Positions 36,321-47,757 of a DNA stretch of 64,000 nt are shown in pieces (positions within the stretch are counted from its first letter, which is position 1; each line of letters starts with the position of its first letter). The DNA is taken from NCBI GenBank assembly GCA_002914845.1, contig JXTC01000329.1:200710-264709 (forward strand), read 5' to 3'. This DNA comes from Trema orientale. Its lineage: Eukaryota; Streptophyta; Magnoliopsida; Rosales; Cannabaceae. A program made the position numbers and the translations under genes. The notes beneath the pieces are model-generated. The model ran no database searches, was not told where the DNA came from, and worked only from the letters and a program-made list of their open reading frames with translations.

Positions 36321-37616
36321 ATGGCGGAAGCTCCGACGAGTCCGGCGGGCGGGAGCCACGAGAGCGGAGGCGAGCAGAGCCCGCACGCTGGCGGCGGCGT
36401 GCGAGAGCAGGACCGGTACCTCCCGATCGCCAACATCAGCCGCATCATGAAGAAGGCCTTGCCTGCTAATGGCAAGATCGCCAAGGACGCTAAGGATACT
36501 GTACAGGAATGCGTCTCCGAATTCATCAGTTTCATCACCAGCGAGTAAGTTTCCGAAATTAGAATAGCTCTGAAATTTGATTATGGCGTTTTCATGGGTG
36601 ATTAGGAGCTTTCTCTCCGGGTTTTTTTTTTTTTTTTTTTTTTGGTGTATAGGGCGAGCGATAAGTGCCAGAAGGAGAAGAGGAAGACGATAAATGGCGA
36701 TGATTTGTTATGGGCAATGGCTACCTTGGGTTTTGAGGACTATATCGAACCGCTTAAGGCATACCTATCAAGATACAGGGAGGTAATTCACGAATATCTG
36801 ATCTCTGATATATATATATATATATATATATAAATGTAATGTATACTTAATGTTCTGTTCTATTTGGCTGTTTGAATTGAGTTAGTTTGTGAATTTAAGA
36901 TAGATTTTAAAGTGTTTTCTTGACGATAAAATTGATGAATGAGAAAGGAAATGCGAACGTTTTCCTCTAATATGTACCAATTCTGATTTGGGTCAATAAG
37001 ATCATTACTGTAGCCTTCGAAGCCTTCGGGAAGAATGTTGAATAGAGGGTTGTCTTGATTGTTAATTATATAGAATCTCAAATGTAAAGGAGCTTTGATC
37101 AAAACAGCACCTTATCACTTTAAAGTTTCTTTTTCCCTTACAAATCAAGTTAATTTGCGTTTTCCTCGTAGATTTAATTCTAACAATTCCTGTTTTCTTT
37201 TATTGGTGCGATTGATTATGTTGGGGTGATTGCTGTGGCAGTTGGAGGTACCGACTCTCTCTTTTTAACTTGATATTGTCGTTTAGGTTTATATTAAATT
37301 TATGCTGTTCATTTTTTTTGGGTGAAATGACTATGTTGGCAAATAAATTTGACAGGGTGACACAAAGGGATCTGCCAGGGGTGGTGATAGTTCGGCAAAG
37401 AGAGATGGTGTTGGAGCTGCGCCTGGTCAAAATCCTCAGGTCTGATTATAATGAACCTTCGTTAGATTGATAGCACCATTTTTGTTTGTTCTATGGTAGA
37501 CCTTAATTCCAATTCCTTGACTTACCAAGTTTTCTTTTTCCTTCTGTTCATTTGTGGGAATGACTATGGCAGTTTGTTCATCAGGGATCATTGAGCTATA
37601 TAAATTCCCAAGTAAA

Positions 37617-37669
<53 letters not shown>

Positions 37670-40600
37670 GTATACATAAATACAAATACAATATACATGC
37701 ATATATATATATGTATGTATATGCACCCATGTTTTCGCACATAACATAATTGTATTGTAGCAAGGTGAATATAGTATTAACTTACATTATGGGATATGTG
37801 TACAACATATAATTTGAGTGCTAATGTCCTCGGATGATTTGGTGTTCTCTTTGGAAAGATTCTTCTATCTTTAACATTGTTCTATTCCGTTTCGGTTACT
37901 AGTGTTATATGGTCAACATATAGTTTTTTTTTTAAAGGGAAGGATTCATTATATTTCATATCTTCTAAGAAAACCTTAAGACACATAAAATGAAGTCCTC
38001 TCTCTCTTTCTGTCATAATACTCATAGGCCAAAAAAAAAAAAATTAAGTGCTTACTTGCAAATTTAAAATTGCTATGGCTAAATATTTATCCAATAGAAG
38101 CTGCCACAGTTTCTAAAATCAGAAAATCACATAATATCAGACTATGGGTATAGTCCCACTGGCATCCAGGTGTGTTTTTGTCGGAGAAAATCTTAGGAGG
38201 ATTCTGCTTTTCTTTTTGGATGTGCTTAGCATAGATGCCAGTGCTTTAAAACCTGAAGTCTTCTATAAGCAAGTGCATCACAGAATTAGGCTATATAGAT
38301 CTACAAGTATTTGTTTAGACTATTAAAAGAGTGAATCAAATCCGGTCAATTTTAATACTGTTTATAAGATGTATTGTTTCGTCACAAATAGTCAGGATCC
38401 TTTTCATGATTTACTGATAAATATATTTTCTCATAATTATAATCATTCAAAATATTCACAAATAGTCAGGATCCTTTTCCTGAGTTACTGATAAATTTAT
38501 TTTCTCATAATTATAATCATGCAAAATACTTGTTGCTGTCAATTTTCTTCTAAGCATCTCAACTTTTGTCCGTTACGTGCAAAGACATTACGTATTTGCT
38601 GAACCTTTTTACTTGCAAGGTTTTGCATCCATTTTTTCCCTTTGGTGGGGGGGGATATGTTAGCTTGACCTGTGTATGCTATTATTTGAAATTGTTTTGC
38701 CTTTTCTAGCTTTTGTTATATAACCTTTATTTTCATCTTAAAGGATGGTAGATGAATTTTCAGTATTATTGACTAGTTGTACCTTATGAAATGGCTGCAA
38801 GATGGTAAGAAAACATCTATATGTGTCCTTTTATGATATGAACTTTATTTCACCATTTTTTATTTTTTAATTCTTGTTACCTACAATTAATTCTCCCAAA
38901 GATAGGAAATAGAGCCTAGTAAATTGAATGAAGATGGCTCCTTTTCTTTTTTTGATAGATAGGAGAATGGTTAAAGAAAAGAAAAGTATGCTTAGATAAC
39001 TATTAAAATGTGTTTTAATATTAGTAAATGGCTGCAAGATGGTAAGAAAACATCTATAAGTGTCCTTGTATGATATGAACTTTATTTCACCATTTTTTAT
39101 CTTTTAATTCTGGTTACCTACAATTAATTCTCCTGAAGATAGGAAACAAAGCCAAGTAAATTGAATGAAGATGGCTCTTTTTCTTTTTTTGATAGGTACG
39201 AGAATGGTTAAAAAACACAAAAGTGTGCTTAGATAACTATTAAAATGTGTGTAGATATTAGGAAGTTTATGGAATTTCTTGCAGTGTTCAGAAGTTTTGG
39301 TTAGTACACTTCTGCTCCTGCTTATTAGTGTGTTATTCTTTCCTCTTTTACGAAACAGAACACGATATGTGTGTATGTGTGTGTATATATATATATATAT
39401 AGTGTGTGTGTGTGTGGAAAGCAAACACAAAGAAATCAATAAATTACATTGTTGACTTTGTTTAGGGTATGTACCTGAGCATATAAGGTAAAATGACATC
39501 ATGATTGTGTAGACACTTTTTTCCTACTAATACTATGCTTAGATTAGTTAAAAATCACATGGAACGAAATCTTTTTCCCCTATGGATAAGCTAGTCTTTC
39601 GTTATTGCATCTTATTTTTCCATTTTTGTTTTTGGACAAATAGTATTTTTTTCATTGATTGGTGGAAGGTTAGCAAGGGAGGTGATATGGGTGGCGTTTT
39701 ACTGCTTTTGAATATTGAAGGTTAAATGTAGTGATTGTTTCAAAATGGTGTCGTATTAATAGAGGCCCTTTATGATAGACAACCTGAATATGGTACCTAT
39801 GCACTATTCCATTTTTGTAACCATTATGCTTCAGTGTCAGACTCTGTTCAGGAATATTTGAATATTTAACTAGGATTTGACCATGGATTGTTAACCTATT
39901 GTTAGATTTTTATTTTTTTTTCTCTTCCAAGCCTCATCTAATCTTTAGTAGGACAGGTAGCCATTATTTTAAAACAAAGCAAAAGTGATTATTGATGGAT
40001 TTAGAAGTAAACTATCTAGAACGTCACCGTCATTATGAAACTGATAAGATTATCTGAGTACAGCCAGCAGTGATTATGTGCACATCCCTTTTACCTTTTA
40101 GAACAACTAAGTTTTTGTTGAGGGTGGATTTAGGTAGGTAGATAGGCTACCTTTTCCATTTCTTATGACACAAGTGTCATCATTTTGTCCACAAAAGCTT
40201 GTCCTCTTTGCCCCTAGAAAGAATGCAGAAAAAAACAGAAATTACATTTTGTAATCTTGTTTCATGGATCACCCATATCTAGGAGGTGAATTATTGAAAT
40301 TGACTCTTTTTCAAATATTTAAATTGCATGTGAAAGAGTTCTCTAATGACTAGGGAATGATCCCTAGAACACCTTGAATTTCCTGCAGGAAAGAATGCAT
40401 CAAATTACTGAAGGCTCTCTGGTCACATATTGACTCAGAGAATCTCATGAGTAGTCACCTTTTGGTTGGCCCAATTAGTCTCCTTGAAAAACTCGGTTCT
40501 TTTCATTTGAAAGAGTTTTCAAATGTTTTACTATTGTTTCATCTGGATCCAATCTATGTACTTTTGAATTTTATGCCATTAGTACGTATAATTTAGTTGG

Positions 40601-41347
40601 TAGTAGCCAAACTTGAAAATCAAAATGTCTTTAAGCCGTCCTAAAGATGCATGGAGCAAGTATGCTTCAGTATTGTGGATGGTTTATAGGAACAACTTAT
40701 GCTTCATGTTGTTAGTACAATGTACAAAATGTATTTAGACAACTTATAAACCATATTGTATATGGTTTATGAGAACAACTTGTGCTTCATGTTGTCAGGT
40801 GTTTGTAGGATGAAGGATACTAGATGTTTTGCCTAGTAAAAATTTGAGCCTGTGCAATGTTTATCATCAGCATCATTCAAAGATGAATTGTTTCATTACG
40901 CTGATTTTTTCAATGAAATTAGTATTGTCTACTTAAATGAATAGACCTGAATTCTATCGATCTTGTTTCGTAATTTTTCTTTTGGTGCCTGCAGTTTTGT
41001 TGGTGAATTTGTTTAAAATATTAGCGACTCATTTGAAATTACTATCGTCCACTTATATAGATGTATCTGAATTCTATGTCTACGTTTCTTGGTGCATTAT
41101 TTGGTGCTTGCAGTTTCATTGATGAATTCACTTGAAATCTGAGCAACTGTATTTCTAGGACAGACATTTGACTCTGAATAATATGGAAAAGAGAAATAAA
41201 TGTCTTTTTGTTATTTTTCTTTGACAAAAAATGTATGGTACATTACGATTGTCACATTGAATAGGATTTTAACAATTCTGGGTTTTGATTATCTTGTGGT
41301 GCAGGGACAGCATATGATCGTTCCTTCCATGCAAGGCAATGAGTAGG
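36321..41347 (+). CDS. NF-YB: NF-YB transcription factor subunit, non-LEC1 type, 6 coding exons
   Basis: Coding exons are 36321-36544, 36653-36782, 37242-37247 (6 nt, Leu-Glu), 37356-37439, 37573-37611 and 41306-41347; GT-AG throughout, 174 residues. NF-YB pairs with NF-YC through a histone fold, and with NF-YA or other partners the complex binds CCAAT boxes in the nucleus. The conserved core runs from about residue 28 to 118: [74 protein letters not shown]. Residue 55 is Lys where LEC1-type proteins have Asp, so this is the general class, nearest the NF-YB1/8/10 group. The tail ends [13 protein letters not shown]. The last intron is 3.7 kb. Confidence 0.96.
36809..36832. repeat. TA microsatellite in NF-YB intron 2
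   Basis: A (TA)n run of about 12 units begins 26 bp after the exon end. Confidence 0.85.
37619..37710. repeat. Compound CT/TA microsatellite at the start of NF-YB intron 5
   Basis: A (TC)n run is followed by (TA)n and then degenerate ATATATGTATG repeats, beginning 8 bp after the donor site. Confidence 0.85.
38385..38530. repeat. Tandem duplication of about 76 bp in NF-YB intron 5
   Basis: ACAAATAGTCAGGATCCTTT...TACTGATAAAT...CTCATAATTATAATCAT occurs twice head to tail (from about 38384 and 38459) with few differences. Confidence 0.85.
38789..39255. repeat. Tandem duplication of about 238 bp in NF-YB intron 5
   Basis: AATGGCTGCAAGATGGTAAG through AGATAACTATTAAAATGTGT appears twice, from about 38790 and 39028, with scattered substitutions. 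Confidence 0.85.
40935..41130. repeat. Diverged duplication of about 100 bp in NF-YB intron 5
   Basis: CTGAATTCTAT..GT..TTTGGTGCCTGCAGTTT.ATTGGTGAATT recurs as CTGAATTCTATGTC...TTTGGTGCTTGCAGTTTCATTGATGAATT about 115 bp later. Each copy carries a CTGCAG or TTGCAG that looks like an acceptor site. Confidence 0.65.
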
Positions 41348-41886
41348 CCTCTTTAGCTCCTTATTTTTTCCCCTTATTCTCTTTTTATTCAATCTGAGGG
41401 TCAGAAAGTCACACTAGTTATATCGTTTATATGAATCTTCCAAATTTGGTCCGAAGAATTGTGTGTTTTAAAGGGTTCCTCTTTCCATTGGGCTAGGGAA
41501 TTATTTTTTTAACTGGTTAATGATCTTACTCAGCTCTAGTTGTGTAAATTAAATCATAATTTTTTTCGTAGTTTAGTCAGCTCGCCATGGCAGACTGCTT
41601 AGATGTATGGCTCCAAAGAACCTTTGAATAGAAACTTGATCATATGGTGGTAGCATACTAGATGTCGTTTTCTTCGATTTTTGCAGTATATATATGGCCA
41701 GTAAGCATGTTATTGTTACGATTTTTTATCTACCACTCTCCAGTGTTCATTTTGATCATCCCTTGACTAATTTTGTATAATGTTGAGACGTAGTCTACAT
41801 TTTAAATCGTTTTTGTTTATTCCAAAATTTCCTGAAATGTGTGTGGTAACACATTTTGACTCTTATTTCATTAGTATTGAAAAGGA

Positions 41887-42222
41887 TATCATCATTTTTG
41901 TACCTCATATTTTGACACTTTGTTTAAATTATACATTGTGTTTTAGTTATTATCAATATTGATCTTTAAATTTGAAATCTATTACAAATTTATACTCTGA
42001 TATCAATTTAAAGTAATTAATTTATCAAAATGTTTAAAAAATTAAAAATAAATTGTATAAAAATAAGTTTATTAAATCATCTTGGTAAATTAATTGCTCT
42101 AAATTACTGTTATGATATAAATTTGTAATAAATTTTAAATCTAAGGGGTCAATGTTGATAATAATCAAAATATAATGTATAAATTGAACAAAGTGTCAAA
42201 ATATAAGATATAAAAGTGATAC
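41887..42222. mobile_element. Foldback MITE with arms of about 140 bp
   Basis: The left arm (TTTGTACCTCATATTTTGACACTTTG...TATTATCAATATTGATC...) is the inverted complement of the right arm (...GGTCAATGTTGATAATAATC...CAAAGTGTCAAAATATAAGAT). A loop of about 40 bp near 42030-42065 separates them. No target duplication was found, so the superfamily is open. It lies about 540 bp past the NF-YB stop codon. Confidence 0.75.
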
Positions 42223-44479
42223 TAAGAAATTAACTGGACTCGATTGATTGGGATTCAAAATGAGACTTCTTTATCGGACATTACTTATGAGGATTGAATA
42301 TTTTAAACGTGCATTTTTTACTTATTGGTGAAGAGAGCTAATCAGACGGTTGTTGCACCAAATCTTCCGTTGTGCAAGAGCAGCAAGTGACTAAACGGCA
42401 ATGGTATAGGCCAACCAAGCCTATCCAATCACCTTTCGTAAAATATCAGCGTGTTTGTCTCACACAGCTAGGACTTTGGCAATATTATGTTGTTAGGGGG
42501 AGATAGAAGAGGAAGGAGGACGAGGACTAAGTTATAACTTATAACTTATATTCAATTCAAAGATGCATGTAAAAGCCAGGGATCCTCATTAGTTAGCAAA
42601 AGTTGGAAGGTATGCATCCACGTTACGTGCACGTGACATGTGATAATAGAGAGAGCTAAGGAGTGCTAGTAGCTAGCATGGTGACATCATATTATGGTCT
42701 CTTCCTTGTCTGTCATAGGTCTCAAATTAGGAAGAAGCCAAATGATTGAAGGGGGAAGAAAAAAACAAATTACAAAACCAATAACAACGAAGGAATCGAA
42801 AGAAAGAAGCGCATGAGTAGATAAGTGTATATATGTATACATATATGCATATAAATTGCAAGTATCTTATCGCATCTGTACTCCCCACATTGCCCACGAC
42901 GTGACTATGATTCTGTTGGCTGCACGAGCCAGCCAGCTCGATGATCCCTCCTCAGTCCTCATCAACCGGCCACCTTAGTGTATTTTTCTACAAGTTGTTT
43001 TATAACACAATGCCAAACCACAGTAACACCCTTCTGATGAGGATCAACATCTTAAAATTCTTTCTTTTACGTTGCTTACATGAATGATCTTATTAACTTA
43101 AGTGGGTTCATGTATGATAATATGTGAGTCACGTATCATTAGCATACAATATTTAATTGATCAATGTTATGCCCAAATTTCGGCAGACTCATTTTTTGTT
43201 CACATAGTTCATATTAGATACTGCCTTATTTAAGTGGGATGGATATCTTTCAATAAAAAAGGTAATTAGAATTTAATTACTAAGATATTGATTCTTTATA
43301 CGAGTCAGAATAGGTAATATCTCTAATGACAACGATTTGATTACTTAAAGGTAATATTTAGTAGACAATTTTCTTAATTATTAAGGTTTCCCATTTATGA
43401 TTGACCCATAGCTCTGTACCTCCTAATCACCGGATAGACGGAGAGGCGAACGAAGACAAAATCACATATTGGTCTTTATGTTATTCTCAACCTTCATATA
43501 TATTTATTTTAGAGTAATTATCATATACACATACTCTATTATATTTCCAGCCTCCAGACCATGGCTTCATAGTCAATTATATATTTATCTTCGTATAATT
43601 ATTGATTCATTACTCTCTTGTAGGGAATTCAAAATTATATTCGGACTTGATCCTTGCAAATAGTATATAGGCAGCTCTGCTGAGTACAACCCCAATCTCA
43701 TAACCATTTGTTCTCTTCTTCAGACATTCAATGCTCACAAGTGATTGTGGACCCCTTAAAAAATCGATTATAGAATTTATCCTCTACAGTTAAAAATCAG
43801 TAATTCCATTCAACCAAACAAGAAATACAATAATGAATCTATTATAAAGATCGAATTACATTTAATTTAATCCTATTTCAGAGTACAAACAGAGACTTAT
43901 TTATGAGAGGAAAAAAATTTGTGCCTGAGAGATTGAAGATGGCACTATGAGAGATATTTCTTCACATCTTTCGAATTATCTCTCCCACTTGAGTTGGCTC
44001 TTTCAACTAATAAGATCATGAATTTTTCATAGAAGTTTGAATGGATAAATATTTTGAGATTTGTATTATAGAATCTTCAATTTAGAAGATTACCATTAGT
44101 AAAACAAAAAGAAAAAACATACGTATCTAAATTTAGGTAGGAGAAAACCTCAATAGATATGGGAATAATGTACTTTCAACACAGAATGACGAAGAAAAAT
44201 CTTACCAGAGAAGGGGAGATAGAGTGGAAATCGAGAGGTGAAAAGAGGTAGAGGAAAAAAATTTCCAATGGAAAAGAGCTCTAGGTTTCGTCTAAAATAA
44301 ATAAATAAGTAATTTTTTTTTCTCATGTGATGGTACAAATTTTCTACTAAAAGTTTACCGAGACCGTGACACATACTAACCATGCTAATTGCTAATCACA
44401 GTTCCAATTCTGAACAAAACCAAAAGTCCAAAGCTGCAAAACCATATTTGGATTGGGAATTTTTTTTTATTTTCTATTG
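42223..44479. other. Gene-free spacer
   Basis: No exon or RNA gene was found. ACGT-core motifs cluster at 42622-42645 (CACGTTACGTGCACGTGAC), which could be a binding site for bZIP/bHLH proteins. Confidence 0.4.
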
Positions 44480-45010
44480 GCTTGCAGTTAAAGTTGCAAT
44501 CATTTTAGGTAGGAGGGGGCTAATGTGTAACTTTAAGGCCAACTCACACCCTGAGAGGGTCCAGCTCACACCACTGACCCCCATTTGATGCCTCTGTTTT
44601 CATTTTCTTTTTTCCTTTTTTTGTATTTTTATTCCTTATTTTTCTCTACGCTGTAAACATTATAATATTTTTGGTTTGGGACAGAGTACTTTGAGAGCAT
44701 GGCAGGCCCCCAGGCATGAGCCACAACCAGAGATCCTCTCAAGGGGAAAGTCCTGTGTTTATTTCCTTAGTCAAAAGTCAAAACAGGGTTTTCCTTAATT
44801 ACCAAAGGACCCCTGGTGCTGATGTACAGCTGGCCACGTTCTAAGCCAGAGAGATGGACTCAGGAGAGGGATTCAGTACATGTGGCAGGCCCTCACGTGG
44901 CTTTTGTCCCCTCAGAAAGCCCAAAAGTGCGTTGCTAACAGAGCCAGATGCATCCACAGTTACAATAAACGCCATGCCTTCATGCCTCGCCACGCGCCAA
45001 CTCCCCGGTT
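44480..45010. other. GC-richer non-coding island with G-box motifs
   Basis: It stands out from the AT-rich surroundings. It holds GGCCACGTTC (44831-44840), CTCACGTGGC (44891-44900) and CGCCACGCGCC (about 44988), resembling G-box/ABRE elements. Open frames on both strands are short and without family features. Function unknown. Confidence 0.35.
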
Positions 45011-46666
45011 TTTTCCGGTTAAAGTAGATGTTTACAAGTGGAAATTTTTGGAACACATTTTGATGATCTAGAATTTATTTTTCAGAGTGATAACTGAAAA
45101 ATAAAATAGTGCATCCTAGAATACTAATTAACAATGATAGTTAGTTATATATTATTCAAATATGTCATGTGAATCGAATTTTAGCATACCTCATAATTTT
45201 AAGACAAGGAGAGAAAATTCAAACGAAGGTAAATGAATGCTTTTAAACTGTCAAATTTTTATATTGAAAAATATATGTCAAAATTATATATTATTTTTAA
45301 GAAAAAATGCCGAAAAGTCCACATATCAAATAATAAAGTACGAGAGTATATTAAAAAAAAAAAACCTATTTTGATAAATGATGTAATCACACATTTAAAA
45401 GTAAACACATTAGAGAAATACTAAATGCACTCTCTTTTTCACTTTTTTTTACATTTTTTAATTTTATTGTCTTACACTTGGATTCCACTACCCAGTTTAA
45501 TATTTAATAATACAACAAATGATAATGAAATCCATGTGTCAAGCAATAAGATTAGAAGAGCGCAAAAGAGAGTTTTGCTTACATTTCTCGACACATTATA
45601 GTCTATATGTCAGTTCTCAATGTTAGAGAATTCAAATTTTAGTCCCAATGTATTGAAAGTCCCTGACTTTCGCTCCTTTCTCCTTAGGAGTGATAGGAAA
45701 ATGTCTTATTTGTTTTGTTTTAGTTTTTTGTTTTTTCATCTCTAATTTTGTTTGACAGGACGATATATCAATTGAGACCTAATTAGATATTTACCATTCA
45801 TTTTATCATTTCTATAATTTTAAGTATACATTTTTCTATGGCTAATTTTTTAAGTATACACAGTAGTGTAAAATTATTTATTGTTTGAAAAAAAAAAACG
45901 AAAAAATCATTTCTTGATCTACCTAGCGATACCTAGAGTTTTAGAGGTTGATTTTCATGTGAAAATAACAAATTAGATAAAAGAACTATAATTTAATTGT
46001 CCACTCGTACTGTACTAATTAAGTTACAGACGTTTCATCAAAACAAAGTATTAATTACTTTACAAGTACCTTAGGAAATAGGGATTAGTTTTATATATAT
46101 AAACAAGCTCCTCAATAAAATATTATTACTCGAAGCAAAAGTGCTACAGTACAAGTACAAACATTACAATTTCAAACTTTTGACGAAAAGTAGATTACAA
46201 ACACGACAGTAGCAAGATTTATGGGAAATCATAATTCTCCAAAAGAATAAGATAACAAGGGTCACCAGCAACTATTACCTTCAACATCTACTCTTGGACT
46301 GCGTTCTTAGCGGGATAGACTATATGATTCCAACACCAATTGAGATTCACACCCATTACAAAAAAAAATAACTCATCCACCTAACATATCTAAATTAAAA
46401 AAGAAAATCTCAGATTCAAGATATGGTAAACGGACTTAAAATTCATACAAAAAAAGTGGTACTACAAACTACATCTAGATATGAACTTATTAAAAAACTA
46501 AAAAAAAATGAAAATATCTCTCATCCATGCGAGAGATCAGGGAGGAGGAGAAAGAAGAGAGGGAAGGGAGGCCGGAGAAAGAAATACTCCATCTCCGGCC
46601 TATATGAAGGCATCAGTGGAGCTTTTATTTTGAGAAAGAAAAGTAGTATAGAGAGAGAGAAATAGA
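45011..46666. other. Gene-free AT-rich spacer
   Basis: A purine-rich block at 46530-46580 is the only distinct composition. No exon or element end was recognised. Confidence 0.4.
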
Positions 46667-46671
46667 GATTA

Positions 46672-47752
46672 TGTTGAGAAATTAAGGTTTTAATCTTACT
46701 CATTCTTATTTTGAAGATAACAAACATTTGATTTAGAACTAATGTTTTAACTTAAGTATGTAGTGAAATAGTTTTGAAGTTCTAGCTCAAGTTAATTAAG
46801 GAATCAAGCTTGAAGATGGATGTATATGGACCTATTAGAATCAAGCTTGAAGATGAAAAATCAAGATACAAGACCGTATCTAGATAGGGTATATTTCATG
46901 TCTAGTCTTGTATTTGATTTAGTTCATTGCATATAGATTCTCTTTGCATTAGCCCATACTTTCAAAAGAATTTTCAAATACTTTCAAAAGAATTTTCAAA
47001 CTATCTTAAGGTTAAAATAATTATTTTATTTTAAAAGTTTGAAAATAAATATCATTTTTAGTCTAGCCAAAATTCCCTCAAAAAGTCTATTTTTAGTGAT
47101 GAAAATAATTAGAAAATAATAGGATTTAAAATATTAACCAAAGTATAGGCGAAGAATTATGTGAGGTGAGGTTAGCACTGGAGTCATAAACAACCGAAGT
47201 ATAGGCGAGGTTACCACCGGAGTCTAAACAACCCGATTTAGGTGAGATTGCCACCGGAGTCTAAACAACCCGTGTGTTGGTGAAATTGGCACCATTGTCT
47301 AAACAATCCGTGTAGGTGAGGTTGTCACCAGAGTCAAAACAATCCGAGGTTAGGCGTGATAGAGCCGGAGTCAAAACTATTATAAAAGCTAGGGTGTGCC
47401 TAAGAAGAATTCACTCCGTTTGTACAAGGGTCTGTCAAGTCCATAATCTTGATCCAAATAGTGGAAACTCAAAGTAAGTTGCTGAGGGCCGGGGACCGTC
47501 GTATTTGTCGAACTTCGTAAAAACTGAGTTTACACTTTCTCTATCCCTACACTCTTTACTTTATTGCAAGCTATTTATTTGAGTGTTTGATATTTAGTGT
47601 GCTTGATATATTTGGTATTATTGTTGATTTAGCTTAAAAGTTTCAAAATAGTGGTCTATGGTTTTAAATAGTTGAAAAGTTTCTTAAAACGTTTTAAAAC
47701 CTAATTCACTTCCCCCCTTGGGTTGTCAATCTTAGGCTAACAATAGTTAACA
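46672..47752 (+). mobile_element. Solo LTR, probably Ty1/Copia (SIRE-like)
   Basis: The LTR starts TGTTGAGAAATTAAGG at 46672 and ends AATAGTTAACA at 47752. The 5-bp duplication GATTA flanks it (46667-46671 and 47753-47757). The 3' part (CTAATTCACTTCCCCCCTTG) is a style common in Copia LTRs. No internal domain is present, so it is a solo LTR; at 1081 bp it looks complete. It carries a minisatellite. Confidence 0.85.
47140..47375 (+). repeat. Minisatellite of about 40 bp inside the Copia-like solo LTR
   Basis: About six degenerate units have the pattern AGGYGAGRTTGCCACCGGAG + TCTAAACAACCCG. Repeats of this kind inside LTRs are known in some plant Copia lineages. Confidence 0.85.
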
Positions 47753-47757
47753 GATTA

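Noticed and set aside
35740-36538. Minus-strand open frames over the NF-YB leader and first exon
   Set aside because: They are shadows of CT repeats (RERERER) and of the NF-YB coding exon.
44480-45010. GC-rich island considered as a gene or microRNA precursor
   Set aside because: No long open frame, splice pattern or known microRNA sequence was recognised; kept only as a possible regulatory island.
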